From an uncultured Lachnospiraceae bacterium (GTDB lineage: Bacteria; Bacillota; Clostridia; Lachnospirales; Lachnospiraceae), in the NCBI GenBank assembly GCA_951802115.1, contig CATOPL010000023.1:1-46755 (forward strand): DNA of 46,755 bases. The letters run 5' to 3'. The stretch's first letter is position 1; each line of letters opens with the position of its first letter. This document shows, piece by piece, positions 25,125 to 32,575 of this stretch. The notes under the pieces were generated by a model, which made no database searches, had not been told where the DNA came from, and saw only the letters and a program-made list of their open reading frames with translations. Made by a program: the position numbers and the translations under genes.

Positions 25125-26168
25125 ATGAAAATTGTAGTACTTGCAGGAGGCATCAGTACGGAACGTGACGTTTCACTGAGTAGCGGCGCCGGAATTTATC
25201 AGGCATTAAAAGAAAACGGACACCATGTCATACTTTTGGACGTGTTTCTTGGTCTTCCTGATATCCAGGAACCTTTAGCCAGTCTGTTTGACAAAGATTT
25301 TGACTGGGCAGCATCCGTCAGGGGTGTCTCCAAAAAAGCGCCGGACCTGGAGCAGATCAAAGCGCAGCGTCCTGGCTGTCGCAGCCTATTAGGACCCAAT
25401 GTTCTGGAATTATGCAGCCTCTGCGATATTGTATTTCTGGGACTTCACGGCGCCAACGGCGAAGACGGACGGATCCAGGCTCTGTTCGATCTGATGGGCA
25501 TCCGTTATACAGGAACCGGACACACCAGCAGCGCCCTCTGCATGGACAAAAACATCACCAAACGAATATTTCAGAGTTCCGGTATTCCAACTCCTCCCTC
25601 TGTCACAGTAAGAAAAGGAGAATCCTATATGTTTCCGGAGGACATTGGCTTTCCCTGCATGGTTAAAACCTGCTGCGGCGGCTCCTCTGTAGGCGTGTAT
25701 CAGGCAGACGACGTGTTCAGTCTTGAACGGGCGTTAAAAAAAGCGTTTTCTTATGAAGATGAAGTGCTGATCGAACGCTGTATCCCCGGGAGAGAATTCT
25801 CTGTTGCAGTCGTGGAAGGAAAGGCGCTCCCTATCATTGAGATTGCACCGATCAGCGGTTTCTACGACTACAAAAACAAATACCAGGCAGGCAGCACTGT
25901 TGAAACCTGTCCCGCAGATCTGCCGAAAAATGTCACTGCGCGGATACAAAAGCACGCAGAGGAAGCATGCGCTTCTGTAGGGATACAGGGATACGCGCGG
26001 GTGGATTTTATGCTGGATGAAGGCTCCGGAGAAGATTATGCGCTGGAAGTAAACACGCTCCCTGGCATGACTCCTACCAGTCTGATGCCGCAGGAAGCCG
26101 CTGCACTCGGAATGTCCTACGCCGAACTTTGCGAATGGATCCTGAAAGTATCCATGGCAAAATATTGA
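25125..26168 (+). CDS. ddl: D-alanine--D-alanine ligase
   Basis: ATP-grasp enzyme that joins two D-Ala residues for peptidoglycan precursor synthesis. Family marks include LAGGISTERDVSLSSG at the start, FLGLHGANGEDGRIQ (about 105-119), YTGTGHTSSALCMDK, and the closing ALEVNTLPGMTPTSLMPQEA. The metal-binding and active-site Asn/Glu of EVNT are intact. At 347 residues it is normal. GGAGGC precedes the ATG. The next gene, murF, uses its D-Ala-D-Ala product, so the pair is functionally coherent. No VanA/VanB-type signature is evident; D-Ala-D-Ala specificity is the default assumption. Confidence 0.95.
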   Translation: MKIVVLAGGISTERDVSLSSGAGIYQALKENGHHVILLDVFLGLPDIQEPLASLFDKDFDWAASVRGVSKKAPDLEQIKAQRPGCRSLLGPNVLELCSLCDIVFLGLHGANGEDGRIQALFDLMGIRYTGTGHTSSALCMDKNITKRIFQSSGIPTPPSVTVRKGESYMFPEDIGFPCMVKTCCGGSSVGVYQADDVFSLERALKKAFSYEDEVLIERCIPGREFSVAVVEGKALPIIEIAPISGFYDYKNKYQAGSTVETCPADLPKNVTARIQKHAEEACASVGIQGYARVDFMLDEGSGEDYALEVNTLPGMTPTSLMPQEAAALGMSYAELCEWILKVSMAKY

Positions 26169-26184
26169 AAGGAAACTATATATT

Positions 26185-27570
26185 ATGAAGCATTTCACGA
26201 TCAGGCAGTTTTTGGAGGCGTGTCACGGAACCTGGTTCGGACCGCCCGCAGTGCTGAATCAGACGATACAGGGGGTCGTGGTAGACAGCCGCCTTGTGAA
26301 AAGTGATTATATGTTTGTGGCTGTAACAGGGGAACGAGTGGACGGACATCGTTTCATCGCGAATGTATACGAAAAAGGCGCTGTCTGTGCCGTAAGCCAG
26401 CAAAAGCTTTCAGATCCCAAAGGACCCTATATACTGGTAGAAGATACTCTCCAGGCGCTGAAGGACGGTGCGGAAGCTTACCGAAAAACTTTTGATATCC
26501 CTGTAATCGGAATCACCGGAAGTGTGGGTAAGACCAGCACCAAGGAGATGATCTGTTCCGTCTTACAGCAGAAGTACCAGGTCCTTAAAACGCCTGGCAA
26601 CTTTAATAATGAGATTGGAGTTCCGCTGACTCTTTTTATGATTGATGAATGTCATGAGGCGGCAGTTCTGGAAATGGGTATGAACCATTTCGGGGAAATG
26701 CACCGTCTGAGTAAAATGGTGCGCCCAACCCACTGTGTTTTCACCAATATCGGCGTCGCCCATCTGGAACACCTTGGTAGCCGGGACGGAATCTTAAAGG
26801 CAAAATCTGAGATATTTGATTATGCTGCAGAAGATGCCCGCGTCTTCATCAATGGCGATGACGACAAACTGATTACGCTCAAGGACCGGGCCGTTACTTT
26901 CGGAATGGGAGATTTTAACCAGATATGGGCGGACCATATCGAGAATCTGGGGCTTTATGGAATCCGCTGCCAGATCCACTCAGAGAAACTGACAGCAGAA
27001 GTCACTGTCCCGCTCCCCGGCATGCATATGGTCTATAACGCCTGTTCAGGCGCCTGCGTAGGGCTCTCTCTTGGACTGACCCTGAAACAGATCAAAGACG
27101 GAATTGAATCCTTTAAGCCATTAAACGGTCGCAGCAATATCCTGCATACCGGGTATTATACTCTGGTAGACGACTGTTATAATGCCAACCCTGTTTCCAT
27201 GTGCGCCATGCTGGATGTGCTGGACCATGCCCTTACCAGAAAAGTCGCCGTACTCGGCGATATGGGCGAACTGGGCGCAGATTCTGAAAAGCTTCATGCA
27301 GACGTAGGAAGACATATACAGAAGCTTCATATAGACGTGCTCATTACCATCGGAATGCTCAGCAAAGCTATCCACGAAGCGGCCACGGCGGCAGATACAC
27401 TCTGCCTGCACTACGATAGCAAAGAAGACTTTTTGAAATCCACAGATGATATTTTAAAAGAGGGCGATACAATCCTGGTCAAAGCCTCTCATTTTATGGA
27501 TTTTGAACAGATCATCAAAGTACTGTCAGAGTCGAAAAAACAGGAAAGTTTTCTGACCTGCAGTCAGTAA
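26185..27570 (+). CDS. murF: UDP-N-acetylmuramoyl-tripeptide--D-alanyl-D-alanine ligase
   Basis: Mur ligase that adds the D-Ala-D-Ala dipeptide to the UDP-MurNAc-tripeptide in the cytosol, following Ddl. The N-terminal domain includes GVVVDSRLVKSDYMFVA. The ATP loop is GITGSVGKTSTKEMI (about 111-125), followed by NFNNEIGVPLTL and VLEMGMNHFGEM. The C-terminal domain has LVDDCYNANPVSMCAML and VAVLGDMGELG. All are conserved MurF sequences, and 461 residues is normal. A GAAAGGAAA site lies upstream of the ATG, 16 bases after ddl. Confidence 0.97.
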   Translation: MKHFTIRQFLEACHGTWFGPPAVLNQTIQGVVVDSRLVKSDYMFVAVTGERVDGHRFIANVYEKGAVCAVSQQKLSDPKGPYILVEDTLQALKDGAEAYRKTFDIPVIGITGSVGKTSTKEMICSVLQQKYQVLKTPGNFNNEIGVPLTLFMIDECHEAAVLEMGMNHFGEMHRLSKMVRPTHCVFTNIGVAHLEHLGSRDGILKAKSEIFDYAAEDARVFINGDDDKLITLKDRAVTFGMGDFNQIWADHIENLGLYGIRCQIHSEKLTAEVTVPLPGMHMVYNACSGACVGLSLGLTLKQIKDGIESFKPLNGRSNILHTGYYTLVDDCYNANPVSMCAMLDVLDHALTRKVAVLGDMGELGADSEKLHADVGRHIQKLHIDVLITIGMLSKAIHEAATAADTLCLHYDSKEDFLKSTDDILKEGDTILVKASHFMDFEQIIKVLSESKKQESFLTCSQ

Positions 27571-27593
27571 AGAAAGGAAGCAAGAAAACACTT

Positions 27594-28136
27594 ATGGATG
27601 AAAAACAACTGCTTGAGCTTGCACTGAAGCTCGGCTTCGCCGACGCGGCGGTAATCAATACAGAGGAACTGGTCTTTGTCCCTGCGTTCCGCTCTCTTTG
27701 TGAAGAAAATCTGTGTGGAAAATACGGTGTCAATTATGCCTGTCCGCCGGACTGCGGAACCGTGGAAGAGATGAAAAAGAAAGTACTGCACTGGCGGCAG
27801 GCGCTGATCATGCAGACGATGTGGGATATTGAAGATCCTCTGGACAGCGAGCAGATCAAACCGGCCAAAACGCAGCATAACCAGCTGACCAGACAACTGA
27901 TCGATCAGGCCGGTATCCCCGGACTGATGATCGGAGCCAGCGGCTGCAGTCTGTGCAGTCCCTGCGCGATTACGGAAGGAAAACCATGTCGTTTCCCAAA
28001 GCTCCAGTATTCCTGCATGTCCGCCTACTGTATCTTTGTAAAAGAAATGACAGAGCGCTGCCATATGGACTATGACTGCGCCCCCGGCATCACGACTTTT
28101 TTCAGTATGTACTGCTTTCAGGAGCGTGTTTCCTGA
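27594..28136 (+). CDS. DUF2284 cysteine-rich protein
   Basis: The 180-residue protein has the DUF2284 pattern: CGKYGVNYACPPDCG (about 42-56), then ASGCSLCSPCAI (about 119-130), YSCMSAYCIFVKE and late cysteines. The clustered cysteines imply a metal or Fe-S site. Members are often called metal-binding proteins of unknown function. The sequence is cytosolic, without signal peptide. It begins 23 bases after murF behind an AAAGGAAG site and is the last gene of the malQ run. Confidence 0.88.
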   Translation: MDEKQLLELALKLGFADAAVINTEELVFVPAFRSLCEENLCGKYGVNYACPPDCGTVEEMKKKVLHWRQALIMQTMWDIEDPLDSEQIKPAKTQHNQLTRQLIDQAGIPGLMIGASGCSLCSPCAITEGKPCRFPKLQYSCMSAYCIFVKEMTERCHMDYDCAPGITTFFSMYCFQERVS

Positions 28137-28458
28137 ACTTCCCGTCCGCATTCTGTGCCGTATTCCAAACCGCGTCATACGAATCAACACAGACAAAAGC
28201 TTTTAGTATATTCTGTCTTAAAAGTATCAACGCCTGATCTTCCTGTCATCTGTACGTCTGCGAAACAGCAACGTCCACAACCACTGTAAGCTTCCAAAGC
28301 GATGTCCTTTCGCACTGCAGCTTATGTTCCGAAATCAGCCTGTACGAAACTGCCATATAAAGCTGTGTTAAAAGCCAATAAGCGCATATGACTGCTGATT
28401 TTATACCGACTCCCCTGCCAAAACGGAGTATGATTTCAAAAGTTCGCTGTAATATCAG
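28137..28458. other. Gene-free convergent region
   Basis: I see no credible gene, RNA or strong terminator here. The region lies between the convergent DUF2284 and carD genes, directly before repeat copy C. Confidence 0.5.
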
Positions 28459-28617
28459 AGCGTGTCTGAACATTGCTTTCTAACAGGATGTGCGTCACAG
28501 TTTGTAAGAAATCGCCCCAAATGAGGGAAGCGCAGTAGACTGCGTTGACCTAATAAAAACCAACTATACCACAAAGCGGGGCGCGCAGGTAACGTGTATG
28601 AATATTCAGACACGCTC
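28459..28617. repeat. Dispersed ~160-bp repeat, copy C
   Basis: Ends are a perfect 13-base inverted repeat, GAGCGTGTCTGAA (from 28458) against TTCAGACACGCTC. The left half shares TTGCTTTCT and GATGTGCGTCACA with copies A and B, and the right half shares GGGGCGCGCAG and ATGAATATTCA. Where copy B has TTGAA/TTCAA at its ends, this copy has CTGAA/TTCAG: a matched change that keeps the pairing. Confidence 0.85.
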
Positions 28618-28669
28618 CGAGATTCAGCACCCCTCTTCGCAGACATACAGATGATACGGACAGCAAATG

Positions 28670-29194
28670 CTAACATTTTGCCCCGGCAACGTCCTTTTCC
28701 CTGATGTAGCGGATAATAAAAGGCTCTACATCCGCCCTGTTCTTCCCCATGACAAAAGCCAGCTCCCCATAGAGCGCGTCTTCTGCCATCTTCAGATACC
28801 GTTCATCAGTTGCTCCGATCTTCTTGCCCTGGGCAGTCCTTGATTGTTTTCTCTGATTCAGTGTCTTGATAATCGCCACCCACTGCCGATAATCACACGA
28901 ATTCAAAGCCTGCTTATAACTTTCCTCACGCAGCTTCTCATTCGAAACCTGAATTTCCTGAATATCTCGTATCTCGTCCAGCAGCGCCCACGCTTCCTGC
29001 TCCGTAATCAGACGTCTGGCATTCGCATCTTCTTTGTCTACCGGAAAATATACCCGGTTCCCCTTAATATTCAACGGAGCAAGTACATAATACAGCCTCT
29101 TTTTATCCGCCCCTGAAATATTCAGATGTGTAATATCCTCAATTTTACAGATCCCACTGCGCCCATAGATAATATATTCACCCTTTTTAAACAT
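28670..29194 (-). CDS. CarD-family transcription factor
   Basis: RNA polymerase-binding regulator of the CarD/CdnL/TRCF type, which stabilises open promoter complexes. The N-terminal Tudor-like domain (about 1-60) begins FKKGEYIIYGRSGICKIEDI, has YYVLAPLN and the VYFPVDKED strand, as in the family. The helical C-terminal domain (about 65-174) follows, with RQWVAIIKTLNQRKQSR. The start is ATG 29192-29194 behind GGAGGAAAGAAGC; an ATG five codons upstream overlaps that ribosome site and is rejected. A 174-residue length is normal. It stands alone on the minus strand with its own promoter. Confidence 0.93.
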   Translation of the reverse strand: MFKKGEYIIYGRSGICKIEDITHLNISGADKKRLYYVLAPLNIKGNRVYFPVDKEDANARRLITEQEAWALLDEIRDIQEIQVSNEKLREESYKQALNSCDYRQWVAIIKTLNQRKQSRTAQGKKIGATDERYLKMAEDALYGELAFVMGKNRADVEPFIIRYIREKDVAGAKC

Positions 29195-29688
29195 GCTTCT
29201 TTCCTCCATATCAGGAATCCGCTCCGGCCTTCCCGTTCGGACCTCCTCATGGAATCCCGGTCAGGCTTTCGCTGTTTTCAAGTTCTGCTGCAGTTCCCAT
29301 GACTGACTGCACATCCGGTGGATCTTAAATTGCCGTGAAAAAAACCGGCATGTATCCGTGAACATGCTGGTTCTCTGTATCTACTCACCCGTTAGCCCCT
29401 GATTTTTCAGACATTTCCCCCAAATATGTATTTATTATAACAAATTTTCAAATATTTTGTAAGTCTTTTTTTAGTTGTAAGAAAATTTTTGTTAATAATA
29501 CACAAGAAATAACATATATTTTTAGTAATTTTGTCCAAATATATGGCGCAAAATACCAGGAAGCGGCTCTGCATTTTCAAGTTCCGGTTCTCCGGCAATT
29601 TGATCATACTCTGCTTGTTTTTCTCTATCAGCGTTATGAAATCCCCTATATCTTTTCTTTTTGCTTTTTTCAGAGAAGCTTCACCTGG
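29195..29688. other. carD upstream region without genes
   Basis: AT-rich stretch holding the carD promoter candidate (29434-29462) and a leader of about 230 bases. The leader shows no named riboswitch. A long stretch of A/T around 29440-29560 carries no gene. Confidence 0.5.
29434..29462 (-). promoter_or_regulatory. Promoter candidate for carD
   Basis: On the minus strand TTACAA (29457-29462), a 17-base spacer and TATAAT (29434-29439), with an extended TG element directly before the -10. It points to carD. Confidence 0.7.
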
Positions 29689-29990
29689 CTATTCCAAAAG
29701 AAGCATATCTGCTTCTGTCTGTAGTATTTTAAATTCGATCATATATTTCTTCAGAATCGTCTTATCAATATCCACACCAAGTCCGCTTCGTTCCGGAACA
29801 AGCACTTTTCCGTCTGCGATGCTGACAGGTTCCATATTCTTCCAGATACCGCACCATCCTAATTGCCGTATTGGCATGATAAGAATGATTCCAGTTCACA
29901 AAAATTCCCGCATCAGGACCTGCACTGTCTCTGAACGATTGATAAAAAGGCAGATGCAGAGCCGGATGGTATCCGAAACAGCGCTTGATA
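29689..29990 (-). pseudogene. Remnant of an enolase-superfamily (mandelate racemase/muconate lactonizing) gene
   Basis: Two frames on the minus strand carry pieces of one family. The first reads FRDSAGPDAGIFVNWNHSYH followed by ANTAIRMVRYLEEYG, resembling the barrel strand with the first metal-ligand region and the following helix. The second reads NMEPVSIADGKVLVPERSGL, then GVDIDKTILKKY, the typical C-terminal end of such enzymes (normally ...DGYV.VP..PGLGVEID...L.KY). They are joined by a frame change, and well over 100 residues of the barrel between them are missing. Intact members are about 370-400 residues, so this is a collapsed relic. The substrate cannot be told. Confidence 0.75.
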
Positions 29991-30013
29991 CAGGGCTTTT
30001 TATTTTATATAAT
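29985..30013 (+). promoter_or_regulatory. Promoter candidate for the DUF4261 gene
   Basis: TTGATA (29985-29990), a 17-base spacer and a perfect TATAAT (30008-30013), leading to the DUF4261 start about 80 bases further. It lies at the edge of the enolase-superfamily relic. Confidence 0.75.
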
Positions 30014-30095
30014 ATATTTTAACTGAGCATCAGCAGTCCAGTAAGTATACTGATGTCTGCACGAATGATGAGAAAAATCTTAAGGAGGACTTACA

Positions 30096-31190
30096 ATGCC
30101 CACACAGAGAGAAGCTGCTGCAGCAGTCATGGAAGAATGGCTTTCCCATCCGCAGGAACTTGGAAAAAAGCCTGCAAAACTTGAAATCGCAGGAGAATTT
30201 GATCTGTATGATCTGCACTACTACATCTTCAAATTTAAAAAAACATTTTTAAGTCCGTGGAAAGTAGCTGTCTGCGGAGGCTATGAGAGTGACGGTCTGG
30301 GGCACTGCGGACACATCTACAGTGAAATGGAGGCTTATGATCCAGCTACGGCACAGGAAAAATGCATCGAAATGGTAGAAAAAATCCGTCAGTACTGGAT
30401 TGAGCAGGCCAGACAGCAGGAAAGTGAAGATACAAATAACAGGCACACGGGCGGAGATTTCCTGGGTTTTGTGCTTTTGTCTACACCGGAGTTCGATGTA
30501 GAAGCGTTTCGTACCATCCTGATGAATGACTGGAACATCGAATGCCCGCAGGAGTCCGATCATCTAAAAAGCGAAGGAACGGCTCTTGCCTTTTCTGCAG
30601 ACGACATGATGGTTACGGTTGGCTTAATGGAAACCCGCGTTCCCGATGGCGAAGCCGAATATTGGGCTAACAGTAATTTTATGACCAGAGAAAAATCTGT
30701 AGCCGCAGCCCAGAATCATAAAGCACATCTGCTGGTAGCCGTACTGGGACATCACTCGCCTTTAAAAGCAGGAGAGCTTTTTGTCAAAGTCGCTTCCACC
30801 TGCCTCAAAGCCTCCAACGCTCTGGGAATCTATGACTGCGGCACCGTATGGCTGCCGGAAAACTATATTCAGTCGGCAATGATTATGAAAGAGGGTGAAT
30901 TTCCTCTCAACAACCTCGTATTTATTGGTTTATACCACAGTGAAAAAGGAACCAGCAGCTGGACGAACGGCCTGCGTTCCTTTGAAAAAGAAGAGCTGGA
31001 AATTATCAACAGCAGTCAGCCGCCTTCCGAAGTATATGATCTGATGCTGAATATCGTTTCTTATCTTCTGAACGAAGGCGCCGTCCTGCGGGATGGCGAG
31101 ACACTGGGCTTTACTGCAACGCAAAAGCTGTCTCTGACGCTCTCAGAAGGTATTGCTGTGGACGGCTCTTCCCTAAAGATTGGATTCTGA
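30096..31190 (+). CDS. DUF4261-domain protein
   Basis: The 364-residue soluble protein has an N-terminal part (about 1-110; DLYDLHYYIFKFKKTFLSPW) and, after a polar linker rich in Q/E/N (about 108-122), a DUF4261-like region (about 123-364). The latter includes FLGFVLLSTPEFDVEAFRTI, KAHLLVAVLGHHSPLKAGEL and DCGTVWLPENYIQSAM. The function of DUF4261 is unknown; members occur singly and sometimes near polymorphic-toxin or immunity genes. No signal peptide or membrane segment is present. AAGGAGG lies seven bases before the ATG. Its own promoter and isolated position suggest a single-gene unit. Confidence 0.82.
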   Translation: MPTQREAAAAVMEEWLSHPQELGKKPAKLEIAGEFDLYDLHYYIFKFKKTFLSPWKVAVCGGYESDGLGHCGHIYSEMEAYDPATAQEKCIEMVEKIRQYWIEQARQQESEDTNNRHTGGDFLGFVLLSTPEFDVEAFRTILMNDWNIECPQESDHLKSEGTALAFSADDMMVTVGLMETRVPDGEAEYWANSNFMTREKSVAAAQNHKAHLLVAVLGHHSPLKAGELFVKVASTCLKASNALGIYDCGTVWLPENYIQSAMIMKEGEFPLNNLVFIGLYHSEKGTSSWTNGLRSFEKEELEIINSSQPPSEVYDLMLNIVSYLLNEGAVLRDGETLGFTATQKLSLTLSEGIAVDGSSLKIGF

Positions 31191-31245
31191 TCCGAAAAGC
31201 AGCCAAACCGCGATTCTATGACGCTCCTGTCGTCTCTGACCAAGC

Positions 31246-31330
31246 TTAAAGCGTGTCTGAACATTGTTTCTGTCATTGAAGCCGGATATACCGTAAAAAG
31301 AAGCGCACATCTGCCATACACCCTTATCCA
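31246..31330. repeat. Partial repeat-family copy E
   Basis: AAAGCGTGTCTGAACATTGTTTCTG matches the left end of copy C (here 31248 onward), but no matching right end follows. GCGCACATCTGCCA nearby is the reverse complement of an internal word of copy B, so this looks like a scrambled fragment. The rest of 31191-31435 shows no gene. Confidence 0.5.
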
Positions 31331-31435
31331 GAGTGTTTCCGTTTTCATGCCGCAACGCCCTCTGTATCAAAGAGCTTTGCATTCTGTTCAGATTCTCTCT
31401 GCATTGGCACAGTATCCGTTTTTGCCCGGATCTGT

Positions 31436-32197
31436 TTATACAATAATCACATCTGTGAATTCAGATAATCTCTGTGCCACTTCTGTCGAAATCCCGTCGT
31501 CTGTAATCAGATGATCGATTTCCTTCCAGCTGGCATACTGAGTAAATGAAGAATAGGTTGCTTTCCTGCTGTCGGCAACTACGATATTGGTCTGCGCATT
31601 TTTAATGACGACCTGTTTGATCTGAGAATCATCGAAAGTATTGCTGGAAGGCCCTTCATGATGGTCAAAACCGGAACTTCCGAGAACCGCCACATCCACC
31701 TTAATGCATTTTAGAAAAGAGGTCGTCTGCGCGCCCATGGCGCTCATGACTCTGGGATTGATGGTTCCTCCGGTGATGATCAGTTCATTGCCGCTGTCTA
31801 CCAGCTCGTTGACAACAGGGATCGAATTGGTGATAACCGTATAGCCGGAATGCTCTTTTAAAAGCTTTGCAAAGCAAAGGATCGTGCTTCCGGTATCCAG
31901 ATACAGAAATGCATGCTCCGGTATAAACTCCAAAAGCTTTCTGCTGATCTTCATCTTGCTTTCCTGTGCTTCCGTCATTCTTGTATGGACCGGCTGTGTC
32001 TTGAAGTCATAGACCGGCTCGCTTCCCACAAACCATTTTTTTAAGGAACCGGCTTTATTCAGCGCATTCATATCGCGCCGGATCGTTTCCCGGGATACCT
32101 GAAAATAATCAGCAAGTTCCATCACCTTCATTTTTTCATTTTTGGAAAGCAATTCCACAATCTGTGCCTGACGTTCCAGTGCGCTTAGTTTTGGCAT
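31436..32197 (-). CDS. DeoR/GlpR-family transcriptional regulator of the mannitol operon
   Basis: An N-terminal helix-turn-helix (about 5-58; LERQAQIVELLSKNEKMKV then ELADYFQVSRETIRRDMNAL) is followed by the DeoR sugar-phosphate sensor domain. The sensor has YLDTGSTILCFAKLL (about 96-110), ELIITGGTINPRVMSAMG and VLGSSGFD. These regulators bind phosphorylated sugars and usually repress a neighbouring catabolic operon. It is divergent from mtlA, so it probably senses a mannitol-pathway phosphate. This is inferred from position. The ATG at 32195-32197 follows CGGAGGAGACAGC, better than an upstream start 14 codons earlier. It replaces the PRD-type MtlR found in many Firmicutes. Confidence 0.92.
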   Translation of the reverse strand: MPKLSALERQAQIVELLSKNEKMKVMELADYFQVSRETIRRDMNALNKAGSLKKWFVGSEPVYDFKTQPVHTRMTEAQESKMKISRKLLEFIPEHAFLYLDTGSTILCFAKLLKEHSGYTVITNSIPVVNELVDSGNELIITGGTINPRVMSAMGAQTTSFLKCIKVDVAVLGSSGFDHHEGPSSNTFDDSQIKQVVIKNAQTNIVVADSRKATYSSFTQYASWKEIDHLITDDGISTEVAQRLSEFTDVIIV

Positions 32198-32366
32198 GCT
32201 GTCTCCTCCGATTTTATTACAAAATGATTGCACGGACACAAAGTGCAGAGCAATCTGGTACTGCAGGGAAAATACTCATTGACCCCAACAGAATAAACTA
32301 AGTGTAACAGAAAAAGTTGGAAATGGCAATCTCAATGTGTAATCAACGCGCTTGTTATTGCTTATG

Positions 32367-32404
32367 CAACATAATTATGTTGATATTAGTGCAAAAGCAA
32401 CAAT
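32367..32404. promoter_or_regulatory. Candidate operators in the regulator/mtlA gap
   Basis: CAACATAATTATGTTG (32367-32382) is a perfect 16-base palindrome. GTGCAAAAGCAACAAT (32389-32404) is, reversed, 14/16 identical to AATGTTGCATTTGCAC at 32479-32494, which overlaps the mtlA -35 box. They are likely sites for the divergent DeoR-type regulator. Confidence 0.6.
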
Positions 32405-32482
32405 AATCTCGTGAAAATCATTAGTTTGCAATATATAAATTTGGTAAAAACACTCAAAAATATGTAAACGCAAAAAATAATG

Positions 32483-32511
32483 TTGCATTTGCACATTATT
32501 CATGCTATGAT
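32483..32511 (+). promoter_or_regulatory. mtlA promoter
   Basis: TTGCAT (32483-32488), a 17-base spacer and TATGAT (32506-32511), with an operator-like word over the -35. The leader to the mtlA ATG is about 60 bases and has AAGGAGA before the start. Confidence 0.8.
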
Positions 32512-32575
32512 AATACACGAAGAGAGACAGACCGCGGAACACTCTTAAAAATGATAAAGAAAAGGAGAAAAGCCT

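Noticed and set aside
29531..30022. A 163-codon plus-strand frame in the carD/DUF4261 gap
   Set aside because: Its start lacks a ribosome site and the opposite strand carries recognisable enolase-superfamily pieces, so it is a shadow of the relic.
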